Shown: positions 1 through 11,689 of the stretch, in pieces
Layout: each line of letters opens with the position of its first letter
Position numbering within the stretch: the stretch's first letter is position 1
DNA from: Cordilura impudica
Taxonomy: Eukaryota; Arthropoda; Insecta; Diptera; Scathophagidae
Reading direction: 5' to 3'
Length of the DNA stretch: 64,000 bases
NCBI GenBank assembly: GCA_963682025.1
Contig: OY821519.1
Location: 6,039,668-6,103,667 of the forward strand
The notes under the pieces: model-generated
Seen by the model: the letters and a program-made list of their open reading frames with translations, nothing else
Databases searched by the model: none
What the model was told of the DNA's origin: nothing
Translations under genes and position numbers: made by a program

Positions 1-735
1 AGAATAATTATATTTTAAGCAAAATTTATTAGAAAGTATTTTTTGGAAAAAAGAAAAGAATTCAATATTAAATTTATGAGATCATACAAAGGAAGAATCT
101 GCCATAAAGACATGCAGTAACATTATACTGGCGATACACTTTCACATTCAGGAATATTATGGAAAGCTTGATAGTTTTGTCAAAATTGAAGAATTATATA
201 TTCTATAAAACTTTTGGTATTGTAGTATTTCCCAAACAAATATTTAAGTTACTTGCAACAAAATAGTTTGTGTGTGTGCATCTTTAAGCTTTCAAAGGTT
301 TTAATTTTCAATTAAGTAAAGATTTAATTAAACTTTATTAAGCGTGCTCTACCATAAACTTTTCCAACTAACAGTAATTATACCAACTTTTTATACAAAG
401 AACAAAAAAAAAAAACATAAATTGTGTTTAAAAAATCCTACTACATACAAAAGCCATAAAAACCTTTTTAAAACAAAAACTTTTTTTTGTGTGCAACAAA
501 ATAACTACATATTTATAGTTCGAAATAATTCTACCGTTTTTTTTATGGTTTCATGAAACAACAGTTAACGAAAGTAATATTATAAACATTATACATATAA
601 AATATTAACTATTATTTATTCCTACAAAGTTAAGTATTACTAGGTATAACTATAATTGTTTTTGTGTTGATTAGACTGGAGCAGGGTGGTCAGCAACTTC
701 TTTGTCAATATCAAATACTTCAATTTTATAAAATA
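1..735. other. AT-rich sequence, no feature seen
   Basis: AT-rich sequence with short homopolymer runs and no open frame longer than about 70 codons. The small frame at 344-556 is low-complexity (Lys/Asn/Phe rich) and has no recognisable motif. No repeat shared with the rest of the window was seen before about position 736. Confidence 0.5.
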
Positions 736-1540
736 TTTTTGATATGTTAACATCTATACGGGCAGGGCATTAAAAATCTATTTCCCAATAAAATCACAAA
801 AACAGCGTAAGATGTAAGATGTAAGACAAAATCGGTGGGACTTATGATTGTATTGGTGAAAAAAATATGATATGTAATAAACTTTTTGTTGCTGTTTTCT
901 GCATTATATTGCTTTACTTTTTATAAACATTTATTATTATTTTCCTCAATCGTTTAAAAGTATTCTTAACGTTATAATTAATTCCATATAAACAATTATC
1001 ACTGCATTTAATATTAATGCTAACCAAACATAAATAAAAATAGAAAATTAACGAATGACAGTAAAAAGGAAGTGTTTTAGATAAAATGAAGGCGCAATTC
1101 ATTGGGAAGTGTTAGAGGCAAAATTAAGGCACGGTTTCATTAAGAAGTGTTTGGTGATAAAATGTGGGTGCGAATAGCTTTATAGAAACGTTTTGAAAAA
1201 GGAAAAATAAAAAATGAAAAATTAAAATTACAAATAAAAATGAAAAATGAAAAATGAAAACTAAAAAATAAAAAATTAAAAATAAAAAATTAAAAATAAA
1301 AAATTTAAAATGAAAAATGAAAAAAAAAAAAAATAAAAAAAAATGATAAATGAAAGCTGAAAAATAAAAAATGAAAAAAAAAAATAAAAATGAAAAATGA
1401 AAGCTGAAAAATAAAAAATGAAAATGAAAAATAAAAAATTAAAAATGAAAAAATAATAAAAACGAAAAATGAAATATTAAAAATAAAAAATGAAAAATTA
1501 AAAACGAAAAATGAAAAATGAAAAGCGAAAAATGAGGCAT
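736..1540. repeat. Composite A-rich repeat family, copy 1 (left end plus A-rich array)
   Basis: The segment 745-880 (AACATCTATACGGGCAGGG, then GTAAGACAAAATCGGT and GATTGTATTGGTGAAAAA) matches the left ends of the composite repeats at about 2411 and 16153. From about 1191 to 1540 it becomes an array of degenerate 9-11-mers of the AAAAATGAAA/AAAAATAAAA type. The sequence between about 885 and 1190 is not repeated elsewhere in the window. No matching right end (CTAGATGTTTACACATCTCC-like) is visible here, so this copy seems truncated or rearranged. Confidence 0.55.
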
Positions 1541-2410
1541 CAATGATATCGGAAAACTGGCCATCTTTTTCGATGAAATCAAAATTATGCGTTTAATAAA
1601 AAAAAGTATTACAGCGTCAAGTAATGAAAATCATTATCACAAGCCGATCTAATAATAAATGTGCTACAAAATAAAGAAATTCGTGATTTTACTAACAAAA
1701 GTCTCAGTTTCTTCGAAGCCTATAATATCTCCTATATTTTCCTACAAAACGTTCGAGAAAAATGGAAAGGCGTCCAGACATTTTAAGAACCTAAAAAAAG
1801 CAGAATTCAGCAGTTGCAACCAGTAAATGATGGCGCAGAGCATGGCATGGCCTTGGCAAACAGTTACATTAAAGTCAATATTTCTGAAACTGACCATAAG
1901 GCCATAACTTGGAAACGCCAAAAGCATAATCAATAATTTTTCTTTCAAAATTACTAAGAATTTTTTCACCCTTCAAACCGCCTCATTAGCTTTTACACCC
2001 TCAGGAAATTTTTAAAAGTTATGAAACATTAAAAAAAAAAAAATATCGTACGTAAAATTAAAAAAAAAAAGAAAAATTTAACATGGAGCCAAGTGAAATT
2101 GACGAAATCGAAATGTTGCTTCACTGGAAATAACAAGTGATGATATTTCATTGTAAGTTTGATTTCTTTGGCAATTAGTGAAACGGAAACCTTAAAAAGA
2201 ATTAATTCAATATAATTAATTTAATGTTACGGGTAACTGATAATAATCATAATAATGAAAACTTTTCGTCAATATATGTTTACGAAAATGACGTTTTCTT
2301 ATTATAAAATTTATTTATTTATTTTTTATTTATTTATTTTTTAATTAAAGTCTTTTTTTAATAACAGTGGTCCACAAATTAAAAAAAATCGGCTGCAGAA
2401 AAAGCATGTT
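1541..2410. other. Unique-looking spacer, no gene recognised
   Basis: On the plus strand 1640-1830 reads through for about 50 codons, then stops. I recognise no domain. The rest is AT-rich with a short TTTA-rich tract near 2310-2340. Confidence 0.4.
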
Positions 2411-2883
2411 TTTGATGTGTAAACATCTATACGCGCAGGGGGGTAAATTTCAAAACCAGCGTAACGTGTAAGCGTAACATGTGAGTCCTAAGACAAAATG
2501 TGATTGTATTGATGAAAAAATTATGATATGATAACCTGTGTGAAAATTAAAAATGAAAAATAAAAAACGAAAAAAAAAAATGAAAAATAAAAAATTAAAA
2601 ATGAAAAATAAAAAAAGGAAAAATGAAAAATTAAAAATGAAAAATTAATAATGTAAAATAAAAAATGAAAAATAAAAAATAAAAAATGAAAAAAAAATGA
2701 AAAATAAAAAATGAAAAATTAAAAATGAAAAAAAAAAAATTTAAAAATAAAAAATGAAAAAAAAAAATGAAAAATGAAAAATAAAAAATAAAAAATGAAA
2801 AATATAAAATGAAAAATTAAAAATGAAAAATTAAAAATGAAAAATAAAAAATGAAAAATAAAAAATTAGAAATGAAAAATGAA

Positions 2884-3662
2884 AAAGTAAGAAAATTATA
2901 GTCGGTCTAGACCGACTATACGATACCCTATACGATGCGTTTAGAGACCCTATCTCTCAGACCCAACTAACTGGATATAGAAAATAAGCATAAACCACAT
3001 TTGAGTGGGATTTTTATTAATTTTTTCGGCTGCAGATATGAAAAAGTTCATATCGGATGCTCTATCCATATGGGGACTAGGCCCAAAATTGGACCGATCC
3101 TGACCATGTTTGGTAAAGTATTTTGCAAAAATATATACAAACGAAATTTGAGAGGAATCAGTGCAATATTTTTGTTTTTTGATAGATTTAAGTGAAGATC
3201 GGGAAGCAGCTCTATATGGGGCCTATGACTAAGAGGGATCAATTTTGGACTACTGATTAATGGATGTAATATATAAATACAAACCCAATTTGACTAAGAT
3301 TTGTATGATAATTTGGATCTTATGGCAATATATGTTGATTTCGTAGGGGTCATTTGTATGGGGGCTAGGTCTGAACATGGACCGATTCCCACCAATTTCA
3401 ATAGCGTTCATCCCACGGCCGATAGAAGATTAAATAATAAATTTCACCAAAATATATTCATATTTGCGACCTGCAGTTTGATTACAAGCTTTACATGGAC
3501 ACACAGACGGACGGAGGGACGGACGGACATCGTTAAATCGAATCAGATAGTGATTCTGATTCGATAAGTATAATTAAAGGTGGGTGTAGGTCAAATATTT
3601 TTGGTTGTTACAAACAGCAGCACAAAGTCATTATACCCAAACCACATAGTGGTATAGGGTAT
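2884..3662 (+). mobile_element. DINE-1/INE-1-like (Helentron-type) element, copy 1
   Basis: Begins near AAGTAAGAAAATTATAGTCG, followed by the palindrome GGTCTAGACC. It carries a (GACG)n tract at about 3505-3530 and ends in CCACATAGTGGTATAGGGTAT. At least six other copies in both orientations share the same ends. Non-autonomous Helentron-related DINE-1 elements of flies have this layout: subterminal palindromes, an internal CGGA/CCGT microsatellite, and insertion at T/A dinucleotides without target duplication. The short frames inside it are conserved only because the copies are homologous. Confidence 0.7.
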
Positions 3663-3854
3663 AAATATGAAAAATAAAAATGAAAAATGAAAAATAGAAA
3701 ATGAAAAATGAAATATGAAAAATGAAAAATGAAAAATGAAAAATGAAAAATGAAAAATAAAAAATGAATTATGAAAAATAAATTAGAAATGAAAAATGAA
3801 AAATGAAAAATAAAAAATTAAAAATGAAAAACGAAAAATTAAAAATGAAAAATA

Positions 3855-4563
3855 AACAAGTAAGAAAATTATAGTCGGTCTAGACCGACTATACGATTCC
3901 CTATACCATGCGTTTAGAAACCCTATCTCTTAGGCCCAACTAACTGGACATTGAAAATAAGCAAAAACCAAATTTGAGTGGGATTTTTATTAATTTTTTT
4001 GGCCGCAGATATGAAAAAGTTCATATCGGATGCTATGTCTATAAAGGGACTAGGTCCAAAAATGGACCGATCCTGATCATGTTTGGTAAAGTCTCTTGAA
4101 TTTTGCAAAAATATGTACAAACAAAATTTGAGAAGAATCAGTGCACTATTTTTGTTTTTTAATAGATTTAAGTGAAGATCGTGAAGCAGCTCTATACGGG
4201 TCAAAGGGATAATTTTTGGACTACTCATTAGTGGATGTAATGAACGCATACAAACCCAATTTGAGTAAGATCTATATGAAAATTTGGATCTTATGGCAAT
4301 TTATGTCGATTTCATATGGGTAATTTGTATGGGGGCTAGGTCTGAACATGGACCGATTCTCACCAGTTTCAACAGCGTTCATTCCATGGCTGATAAAAGC
4401 TTATATACCGAATTTCATCAAAATATATTCATATTAAATCAACTCAGAAAGTGATTCTGATTCGATCGGTATAATTAAAGATGGGTCTAGGTCAAATATT
4501 TTTGGTTGTTACAAACAGCAGCACAAAGTCATTATACCCAAACCACATAGTGGTATAGGGTAT
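3855..4563 (+). mobile_element. DINE-1-like element, copy 2 (internally deleted)
   Basis: Same 5' end (AACAAGTAAGAAAATTATAG) and 3' end (GTGGTATAGGGTAT) as copy 1. A deletion at about 4435 removes the block holding the (GACG)n tract that the other copies have, joining TTCATATT directly to AAATCAACTC. Inserted in the same A-rich array as copy 1, about 190 bp downstream, in the same orientation. Confidence 0.7.
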
Positions 4564-5352
4564 AAAAATGAAAAACGAAAAATGAAAAATAAAAAATGAA
4601 AAATAAAAAACGAAAAACTAAAAATGAAAAATGAAAAAAAAATTAAAAATGGAAAATAAAAAATTAAGAATAAAAATGAAGAATAAAAAAAATATATAAA
4701 AAATGAAAAATTAAAAATGAAAAATAAAAAATGAAAAATGAAAAATAAAATAATAAAAAATTAAAAAAATAAAAAGTACAAATGAAAAATAAAACATAAA
4801 AATGAATAATAAAAAATTAAAACTAAAATTTAAAAAAAAAAAATGAAAAATAAAAATTGAAACATGAAAAATAAAAAATAAAAAATGAAAAACTAAAATT
4901 AAAAATTAATAAAGAAAAATAAAAAATAAAAAATTAGATATACAAAATGAAAAACAAAAAATGAAAATTGCAAAATAAAAATTGAAAAATAAAAAATTAA
5001 AAATGAAAAAAGAAAAATATAAATTGGAAAATGAAAAATGAAGACAAAAATTAAACTTGATAAATAAAAAATGAAAAATAAAAAATGAAAAATTAAAATT
5101 AAAAAATTAAAAATTAAAAATGAAAAATAAAAAAAGAAATATTTAAAAAAAAAATTTAAAATGAAAAACGAAAATCGAAAAATGAAAAACGAAAAATTTA
5201 AAAAAAAATAAAAAACTAACCGGTTAAAATAATAAATAATAATAATGATAAATGATACGCTTTCTGTTTGATTTTGAGAAAGTGCTATAAAAAATCTTTA
5301 ATTACTAGATGTTTAGACATCTCCCCTGCGATCGGACTCACATGATATTTTT

Positions 5353-5676
5353 AACTAATCTGGGTGCGCTAAGATCGAATCTGGCATAAAAATTGGGCTA
5401 TCACGTCTTGTTCATTTTTTATCACTTGCTGGCAATACTGTACAACAGTCAATACTGACACTGCAATTACAGAATTATTAATCCGACAGAAGCTCACATT
5501 CATTGTAAATCTTCATAATAGTAGCGTTTAGGCATGTCAGGGAGGTTTTGTGTTACTGATTTAAGATATTTTTGCTTTGTGTGTGGTAAATATTTGGTTG
5601 AAAAATAAAAGGATATGCAATATCAGAATCATTAAAATATTACTATTTACATTATTTTGGTTTTGCTGTCAGAAAC
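5353..5676. other. Spacer upstream of a TE protein fragment
   Basis: No repeat or gene recognised. It may be the 5' part of the degenerate element that encodes the adjacent fragment, but no inverted repeats were found. Confidence 0.3.
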
Positions 5677-6030
5677 TTGGACAAACCGTGGACACCGACT
5701 ATGTTTTGCAACAGTTGCAGTACTGTTTTTTACATGTGGTCAAATGGCAAGAAGATCTATTTCGATTTTTCAATTCCAGTACTTTGGAGAGATGGAAGTA
5801 ACCACCAAACCGATTGTTATTTCTGTTTAATAAAAGTTGCTGGATTCAATAGGAAAAATCGAAAAAATATTACTTACGCGAATGTCCCATCAGTCTCCAA
5901 AACAGTTCAACGTCCACCAAATAATCCATTACCAGCCATTCCCAGTGCTACGAGCAGTGAGTGCGAAACATTTTTAACCAGAAGTGCTAGTTTGTATGAG
6001 GCTGATGATGCACGCCATTTAGTGACTTAA
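5677..6030 (+). pseudogene. Fragment of a TE-encoded Cys-rich protein
   Basis: This 117-aa frame starts MDKPWTPTMFCNSC and has two CxxC-type pairs (CNSC near residue 11; CYFC near residue 48, preceded by HQTD). An MDKPW...CxxC...TDCYFC arrangement followed by a Pro-rich linker is, from memory, typical of the N-terminus of a family of arthropod transposable-element proteins. The frame ends at 6030 and downstream sequence carries in-frame stops, so I take it as a decayed remnant. The name of the parent element is not known to me. Confidence 0.4.
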
Positions 6031-6547
6031 GTTGAGATGAATGATCTAATTCGGGATTTACATTTAATGCAGCAAGACGCAGAATTACAAGCTTCACGCA
6101 CGCAGCAGTGGAAACATCTTGCAGTTGGGACATACTATAGAGATATTTATTTATTTATTTATTTATATTATTAATATTATAATATTATCAATATTATAAT
6201 TCAATATTTATAATATAGTAAATTTCATACATTTAATAGATACAATAATGCTTTGGATCTTATATAAACTTGTAGGTATTTGTTTGTTTTAGGAAATTTG
6301 TTATTTTCTTTAAGTTTTCAGGGGTTGGGTTAGATAAATCGGGTCGGTTCCATTGAAAATATTTTGTCTTTCGCTGTTAAATTTATTTGGAATCGGAGTT
6401 GCACAATTAAAAATTTGGGGAATATCAATGTTCATCAAGTGTCCGTGAGTTAATTGGGAATGTCCGAGCCTTTGTCGTTCAAATTTAATTATATCAATTC
6501 TGTGGCAATCCGTAATACCAAGATGAGGTGGAGTGTATTAGGTTTTG
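6031..6547. other. AT-rich spacer / LINE 3' side
   Basis: Contains a (TTTA)n tract at about 6148-6166 and AT-rich sequence. Because the LINE downstream is on the minus strand, about 6300-6547 may be its 3' UTR. No poly(A) or tail repeat is clear. Confidence 0.35.
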
Positions 6548-7138
6548 TTAATAGTGTTCAATGAGTTTTTGTACGATATAGTTATCCCAATCTTTGGGAT
6601 TGTGATTAGGTGTTGTGATTAGTGGAAAATGGTTAGCTTTACTTGCAGTTTGATCAGCAAACTCGTTGCCCTTTATACCACAATGGCCAGGTACCCAAAT
6701 TAATTTTATTTCATTTTGCATATTCATTAATAGATTTCTTATTTCAGAGATATAGTAGTTAGTGTTATTTATATTACTTATAGATTGCAATGAAGAGAGA
6801 GAGTCGGAACATATAGCCAATTTACCTCTGTTGTGCCCTACGTATGTTATTGCTTCATATAAGGCTATCATTTCTGCAGAATAAATTGTGCTAAATTTGG
6901 GAAGAATAGCGGATTTTATTATCGTATTTTCTGTAGTTATACTAAAGGATGATGAAATATTGCATTTTGATCCATCAGTAAAAATAAATGTATGGTCGTA
7001 GAGTGTGTTCTTTAGCTCATTAAATAATATTTGGTATTGTATTGAACTACAAATAGATTTGGTATATTTGTCTAGGGAGATATTAATAACTTCGTTTTGG
7101 AGAAGCCATGGTGGATGTTGCTTGGAACTACTCTTCAC
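6548..7138 (-). pseudogene. RNase H domain of a non-LTR retrotransposon (I-like)
   Basis: This 196-aa frame has the type I RNase H motifs in order: FTDGSK (residues about 52-57, catalytic Asp), a YSAEMIALYEAI block (catalytic Glu, about residue 89), CSDSLSS (Asp, about 109), and WVPGHCGIKGNEFADQ (His and the last Asp, about 149-164). This is the C-terminal part of an I-clade/LOA-type LINE ORF2, and the reverse transcriptase domain lies immediately upstream on the same strand. Motifs are intact, but the frame is separated from the RT by about 135 bp with a frame change, so the element is defective. Confidence 0.8.
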
Positions 7139-7272
7139 TATAATAAGTGGCAGATCTAAACTTTTATTTTAAACGGTGTATAGTTGATGGTATTTTAGGT
7201 ATTTTTTTTTGGTAACTTTGCATTTATTAACTAATTGCAAGAGGGGTGTGTTTGAGCTAAAATTTATAGTTT

Positions 7273-8139
7273 TTAAAATTTTGTAGTTAGTAATTTTGTT
7301 TGTGTTTCTAATGACAAGACATTCGATTCAAAAAGCATATTTTTAATTGGGGTTGAGCGAAAAGATCCGAGGCAGAATCTTATAGTAGAGTTAACTACTA
7401 CTATAATTTTATGCAATTCAGAGTTCGGGGAGTGGCCATAGATCGACAATGCGTAATTAATTTTAGATATGAGAATGGCTTTTATTGCACAAATAATAGT
7501 GTGCATACTGCAATTCAATTTAGGATTAGAAAGACATTTTATAATCTTAAGACGTTTTGATAAAGAAGATACTACGTAGTTTATGTGGCTGTCCCAGCGG
7601 TAACGAGAGTTAATATACAATCCAAGTATTCTAAGAGTATCTACTTGAGTAAAGTTTATGGGCGATGAAATTATGATGCAGCTGCAGTTTTTCTTACGAC
7701 ATATGTGAACATATTTACATTTGGGTATAGAGAGAATTTCTCCTGAAAATGAAGACCACTCCTCTATTTCACGAAACATTTTGTTTAGGTTAATTGTTGA
7801 GTTTTTCGTTTTATCGGACCTGATAATCAAATTAAAATCATCTGCATAGGAAATAAAATCAAGTTCATTATAAAATGAAATAATAGTACATAATATATTG
7901 TACGCAATCAGGAAGAGTATTACTGACAAAGGAGATCCCTGTGGGATACCATTATGTAATGGATGTGGAGACGAGTAGCTGTTACCAAGCCATACTATTA
8001 TTTTTCTATTGGTCATAAAGTTTTTAATGTAATTTACTATAGAGATAGAAGCTTGGAATTGGCTGCATATTATGAAAAGAAACACGATATTATTTACTGA
8101 CTGATGTTGATGGTTCATTTCCAAAAAAGAATCAGCCAT
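7273..8139 (-). pseudogene. Reverse transcriptase of the same I-like LINE (5'-truncated)
   Basis: This 288-aa frame contains RT motif B as GIPQGSPLS (about residue 69) and the catalytic motif C as YADD (about residue 98), followed by thumb-like sequence with LGLYINSRYRWDSHI. The palm A motif, the fingers and any endonuclease domain are absent. Sequence upstream of 8139 is open only in short pieces, so the copy is 5'-truncated or decayed. Together with the RNase H frame it forms one LINE remnant at about 6.5-8.2 kb. Confidence 0.82.
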
Positions 8140-9292
8140 ATGATAAAACTGAATGGAGATTTTTTTTGATGACTATTAATCAGGAAAACAAAACATTTCA
8201 AATAAACCATTAATTGATCCGAATGACGCTCGTCGTCCGGCGCTGCACATAAAATTGAACCTTTTTAAGAACTTTTTGCAAGGCTCTCAGCAAAGATGGT
8301 GCCGCATTTAAATATTTGTTAGCGGTTTTTCCTAAAATTTCATATGCTAAAATCAAAGAAGGCATATTTGTTGGCCCTCAGATCAGGAAGCTATAGAATG
8401 ATCACAGTTTTTCACAATGTTTACTGGAGATTCAAGTTGCACTTTACTTTTTTAAATTCTCTTGATAACTGAAACATTCTGTAAAATTTTCAATAAATTT
8501 TGATGTTGTTAAGAACTGCCCCTAGCTTGTTGAAATTTCCACATCCGTGTAAATTCACAAATAGCATTAAAAAATCGTTACTTACTCTATACCAACTCTA
8601 TTCTTCTATATTTTTTTTTGCACTAATATCCTTTGTTGACACAATGTAGGAAAAGACTCGAAATGTCGGAAAATTTTTTTAATGAATGGGAATATTCGTT
8701 AAGGGGAAGAGGGCTTAAAAAATTAAAAAAAAAATTCTAAATTCTAAAATTTTATCACCTTATATTGGTCACTGCGGGTAACTTTTGAGGAAATTTGAGA
8801 ATTGAAAAAGCTAGGATAATAGTCACAAGTTATATAAACAATTCTTACTTGAACCTTTTTGTAAATAAAGGTCGACAAATAATTTTTGCAATAAGTAACA
8901 ACGAACTTCACGAAATAGATTATTATTATTATTATTATTTATTTCTCTACATAAGGTTGTAAGATTACTTTAAGACTATAGGTATAATATTGCTTCGTGT
9001 TGGCAACGATGGCCTTTTCATGAAATTTGGGACTTCCCCGAAAATAAACCTAACTGCTGAACGAGAAAAATATTTTATATACGTCGTTTTAATTGTGGAG
9101 TTAAGTTTCATAAACATAAAGCAAACGGTGTGTCGACGAGGTACAGTTATTATTAAAAATCGTGAGTGGCTGAAACGCGTATAAGAAAATTCGTTCAATA
9201 GAACTGTTTTTGGTATAATCTTGGAAATTAAACCCAATAGTTTAAATTCGAATGTTTGTCATGTAAAAATTGTGCTAAAGTAGTTGTTATTC
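8140..9292. other. Spacer between LINE remnant and Transib
   Basis: No gene recognised. It holds an ATT trinucleotide run at about 8920-8938. The overlapping frames at 8965-9237 and 8990-9184 are on opposite strands and have no domain signature. Confidence 0.4.
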
Positions 9293-9297
9293 CAATG

Positions 9298-9332
9298 CAC
9301 TATGGGTAATATGACCAATTTTTGTGACGAAA
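9298..9332 (+). repeat. Transib left terminal inverted repeat
   Basis: Starts CACTATGGG and runs through ATTTTTGTGACGA. Preceded directly by the CAATG duplication. Confidence 0.88.
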
Positions 9333-9735
9333 AGTCATTTGTTGCACTTTTAAGCAAAAAGATTTTTTTGTTACAATTTGATAAAAAAAAAAATAACCTT
9401 AAATTAAATGACTGTGTACTACCTTTTTCTAAAAATCGAGTAATAGCTGATTACCATGTCGTCAAAGTTATTGTTTACGAGCAACGCGTTACAGGCAGCC
9501 TATGCAGTGGTATTTAATCTGAATTTTTAATCTGTTCTAAAAACGTTAAACAAAATATAATAATACAATTTAAATATGGAAAATAAAAGCGGTGGTGTGC
9601 GCATTACAGGTTAGTTGACAGATTTGGGTTTACTTTTTTATTTAGTGCGAAAAACTAATTATTGTGACTTAACCTCAAATAAAGATTGAGGTCTTCCAAA
9701 AACTAAACGCTCACTGGCTAAGAATTGATTTTATT

Positions 9736-11481
9736 TTGGCAACTAAGATTACCCCTTCGAAATGCTTAGTAGGGCGTCCAAAAATAAAGTTCGTGGATAA
9801 ATCCGAACGCGCAAAGAATAGAGAAGCAAAGGCGCTATCAAAGAAAGTAGACAATGAAACGGAATTGCTAGTTCGTGCAGCTTCGATATCGACTCGAGTT
9901 CAACATAAAGCAGATATGGCAGTGGTTCTTAGACAGACAATTGCTAGTCCAACAAGAGCTTGCAAGATGAGAAAATTAGCGCACACTGTAGATAATCAGC
10001 CAATTCGCTTAACTGCAAGTGAAGCACTCGCATTTTTGTGAGAAAACAATTTGACATAAGAACAGTACTTGAATACAAGAAGGGAAAGTAAAATTCGAAA
10101 TGCTGACATATATCCACTTTATAACGAGGTCACCAGTTCTAAGAAAAGTTGCAGACTAGTTGGTATTGAAGTCAATGATAGGCAGGCAAATGTTTCCCTT
10201 CAATCATTGTTAACGCACACTGCAAATAGAATTGTTGCAATGCAGAAGGAAGTCATAGTCTCATTAATGACAGAAAATATTAATTTTGTAAAGGCTGATC
10301 TGATTGTTAGCTATGGATATGATGGCAGCACTGGGCATTCCTCTTATAAGCAGAACTTTCAAGAAGCATCCACATCTGATGATTCATTGTTTGCAACAAC
10401 AATGACTTTTAGATTCGGTCGGTAGACCACTTTGGAATAGCCGCACACCTTAGTCTATAAGGTTTTGTCGTCCCATAAAACTGGAGTTTTGTAAAGAAAC
10501 AAAAGAAAAAATTTTGCTTGAGGACAACGATTTAAAACAACAGATAAATGGCTTAAATAGTTTAAAAATAGTTATCGATGTTGGAAAAATCATTGAAAAA
10601 CTATTTCTTACGTGGATTGATGGAAAAGTGTTAAACGTTTTAACAAATACAAAATCTAGTCAATCGTGTCCTATTTGCAAGGCAACTCCTAAGGATTTTA
10701 TGAGCATTATAGACTTCAAAAGCCAATACGATTCTTTGAATTCGTTTAAAAAATGGCAAATTCGAACCGATGACGATCGAAAACTCTTTCTGAAAAAAAA
10801 GCTTGTACAATAATTATTTTGGTCGAAAATGAGCCTTAAAGTTGACCAACCAAAAACGGTTGGATTTGGAAACACCAATGATGGCAATACAGCCCGTAGA
10901 CCCGTTGCTGACTATGCCATCTTTTCGGAAATAGTCGATATTGATGTTGAGCTGATATATTTCCTTAAAATTATACTCATTACTATTTGCTGTCAATTTC
11001 CATTGAATACCCAAAAATTTCAAGCTTTTTGCCACAATACCGCCCAAATGATACAAATCAAATACCCTTGGCTCCCAGTGACGGCGACCGTTCACAAGGT
11101 ATTGGATTCGTTCAAGAGAAATTGTTGAAAATACCTTACTGCCGGTACGTTGTTTTGGCGAAGATGCTGCTGAGTCGCGGAACAAATTATACCAGTCAGA
11201 TAGACTACATCATGCCCGCAATAACAAACAATTTCTCTGATGTTTTTAACAGGGCTATGGACATGTCTGATCCAGTTATTTCGTCAATATGCTTAGATAG
11301 TCGAATGCAGCAGAGAAGACGCGCGCAAATGCCACAAGAGGTTCTAGATATGCTGTGTGTTTCAGAAGTATCTGTGCAGTTGAATGACAGTATTGGCAAA
11401 TTCGAAAGTAGTTTGGAGACAGGATTGGGCGATATTTTTGAAACTGAATTAAATTCGATAAATTTAGATAGCGAAATGTAA
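9736..11481 (+). pseudogene. Transib/RAG1-like DDE transposase, frameshifted
   Basis: Collinear fragments in changing frames: 9736-10041 (GRPK start and basic region), 10069-10425 (YGYDGSTGHSSYKQ, which would hold the first catalytic Asp), 10514-10813 (SCPICKATP zinc-binding pair and KKWQIR), 10829-11128 (VDQPK...TNDGNTARR and TVHKVL) and 10987-11481 (SDPVISS near the C-terminus). These motifs recur in RAG1/Transib core proteins. At least three frameshifts or stops separate them. A short ATG frame at 9576-9612 ending at an AG/GTTAGT donor-like site could be a first exon, but I cannot confirm splicing. Confidence 0.75.
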
Positions 11482-11650
11482 AATAAAACTGAAAAAAAAA
11501 ATACATATGTATATTCACAATCAAAAAAAAAATTGGCAAAAGTGGGTTAAAAATTTATAAATTTCAAAATCTTTTTAATTTAAACTTTTCTCATAGCTTA
11601 TCTCTAAATAAAAATTTTCAAAAATCTTTTCTGTTTAATTGCTATTAATT

Positions 11651-11684
11651 CTTGTCACAAAAATGGGTCAAATTACCCATAGTG
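11651..11684 (-). repeat. Transib right terminal inverted repeat
   Basis: Ends ACCCATAGTG, the reverse complement of the left end. Followed directly by CAATG at 11685-11689. Confidence 0.88.
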
Positions 11685-11689
11685 CAATG

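Larger units (their letters stand above)
2411..5352 (+). repeat. Composite A-rich repeat family, copy 2, with two nested DINE-1-like elements
   Basis: The left end (GTGTAAACATCTATACGCGC at about 2417) and right end (CTAGATGTTTAGACATCTCC at about 5307, then GATCGGACTCACAT) are the same ends seen at 16153 and 17452. The two ends carry an inverted GTAAACATCT/AGATGTTTA(C) motif. Between them lie A-rich arrays (about 2545-2883, 3663-3854 and 4564-5215) interrupted by two DINE-1-like insertions (2884-3662, 3855-4563). No coding capacity. This looks like a non-autonomous element with an expandable A-rich core; its superfamily is unknown. Confidence 0.6.
9298..11684 (+). mobile_element. Transib DNA transposon (RAG1-related), degenerate
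   Basis: The ends are inverted repeats: left CACTATGGGTAATATGACC from 9298 and right, read on the minus strand, CACTATGGGTAATTTGACC from 11684. They match for about 34 bp with three differences. The heptamer fits the Transib terminus CACWATG, related to the RAG signal heptamer. Both sides carry the 5-bp duplication CAATG (9293-9297 and 11685-11689), the size known for Transib. The 2387-bp interior encodes RAG1/Transib-like transposase pieces broken by frameshifts, so this copy cannot make a whole transposase. Confidence 0.9.
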
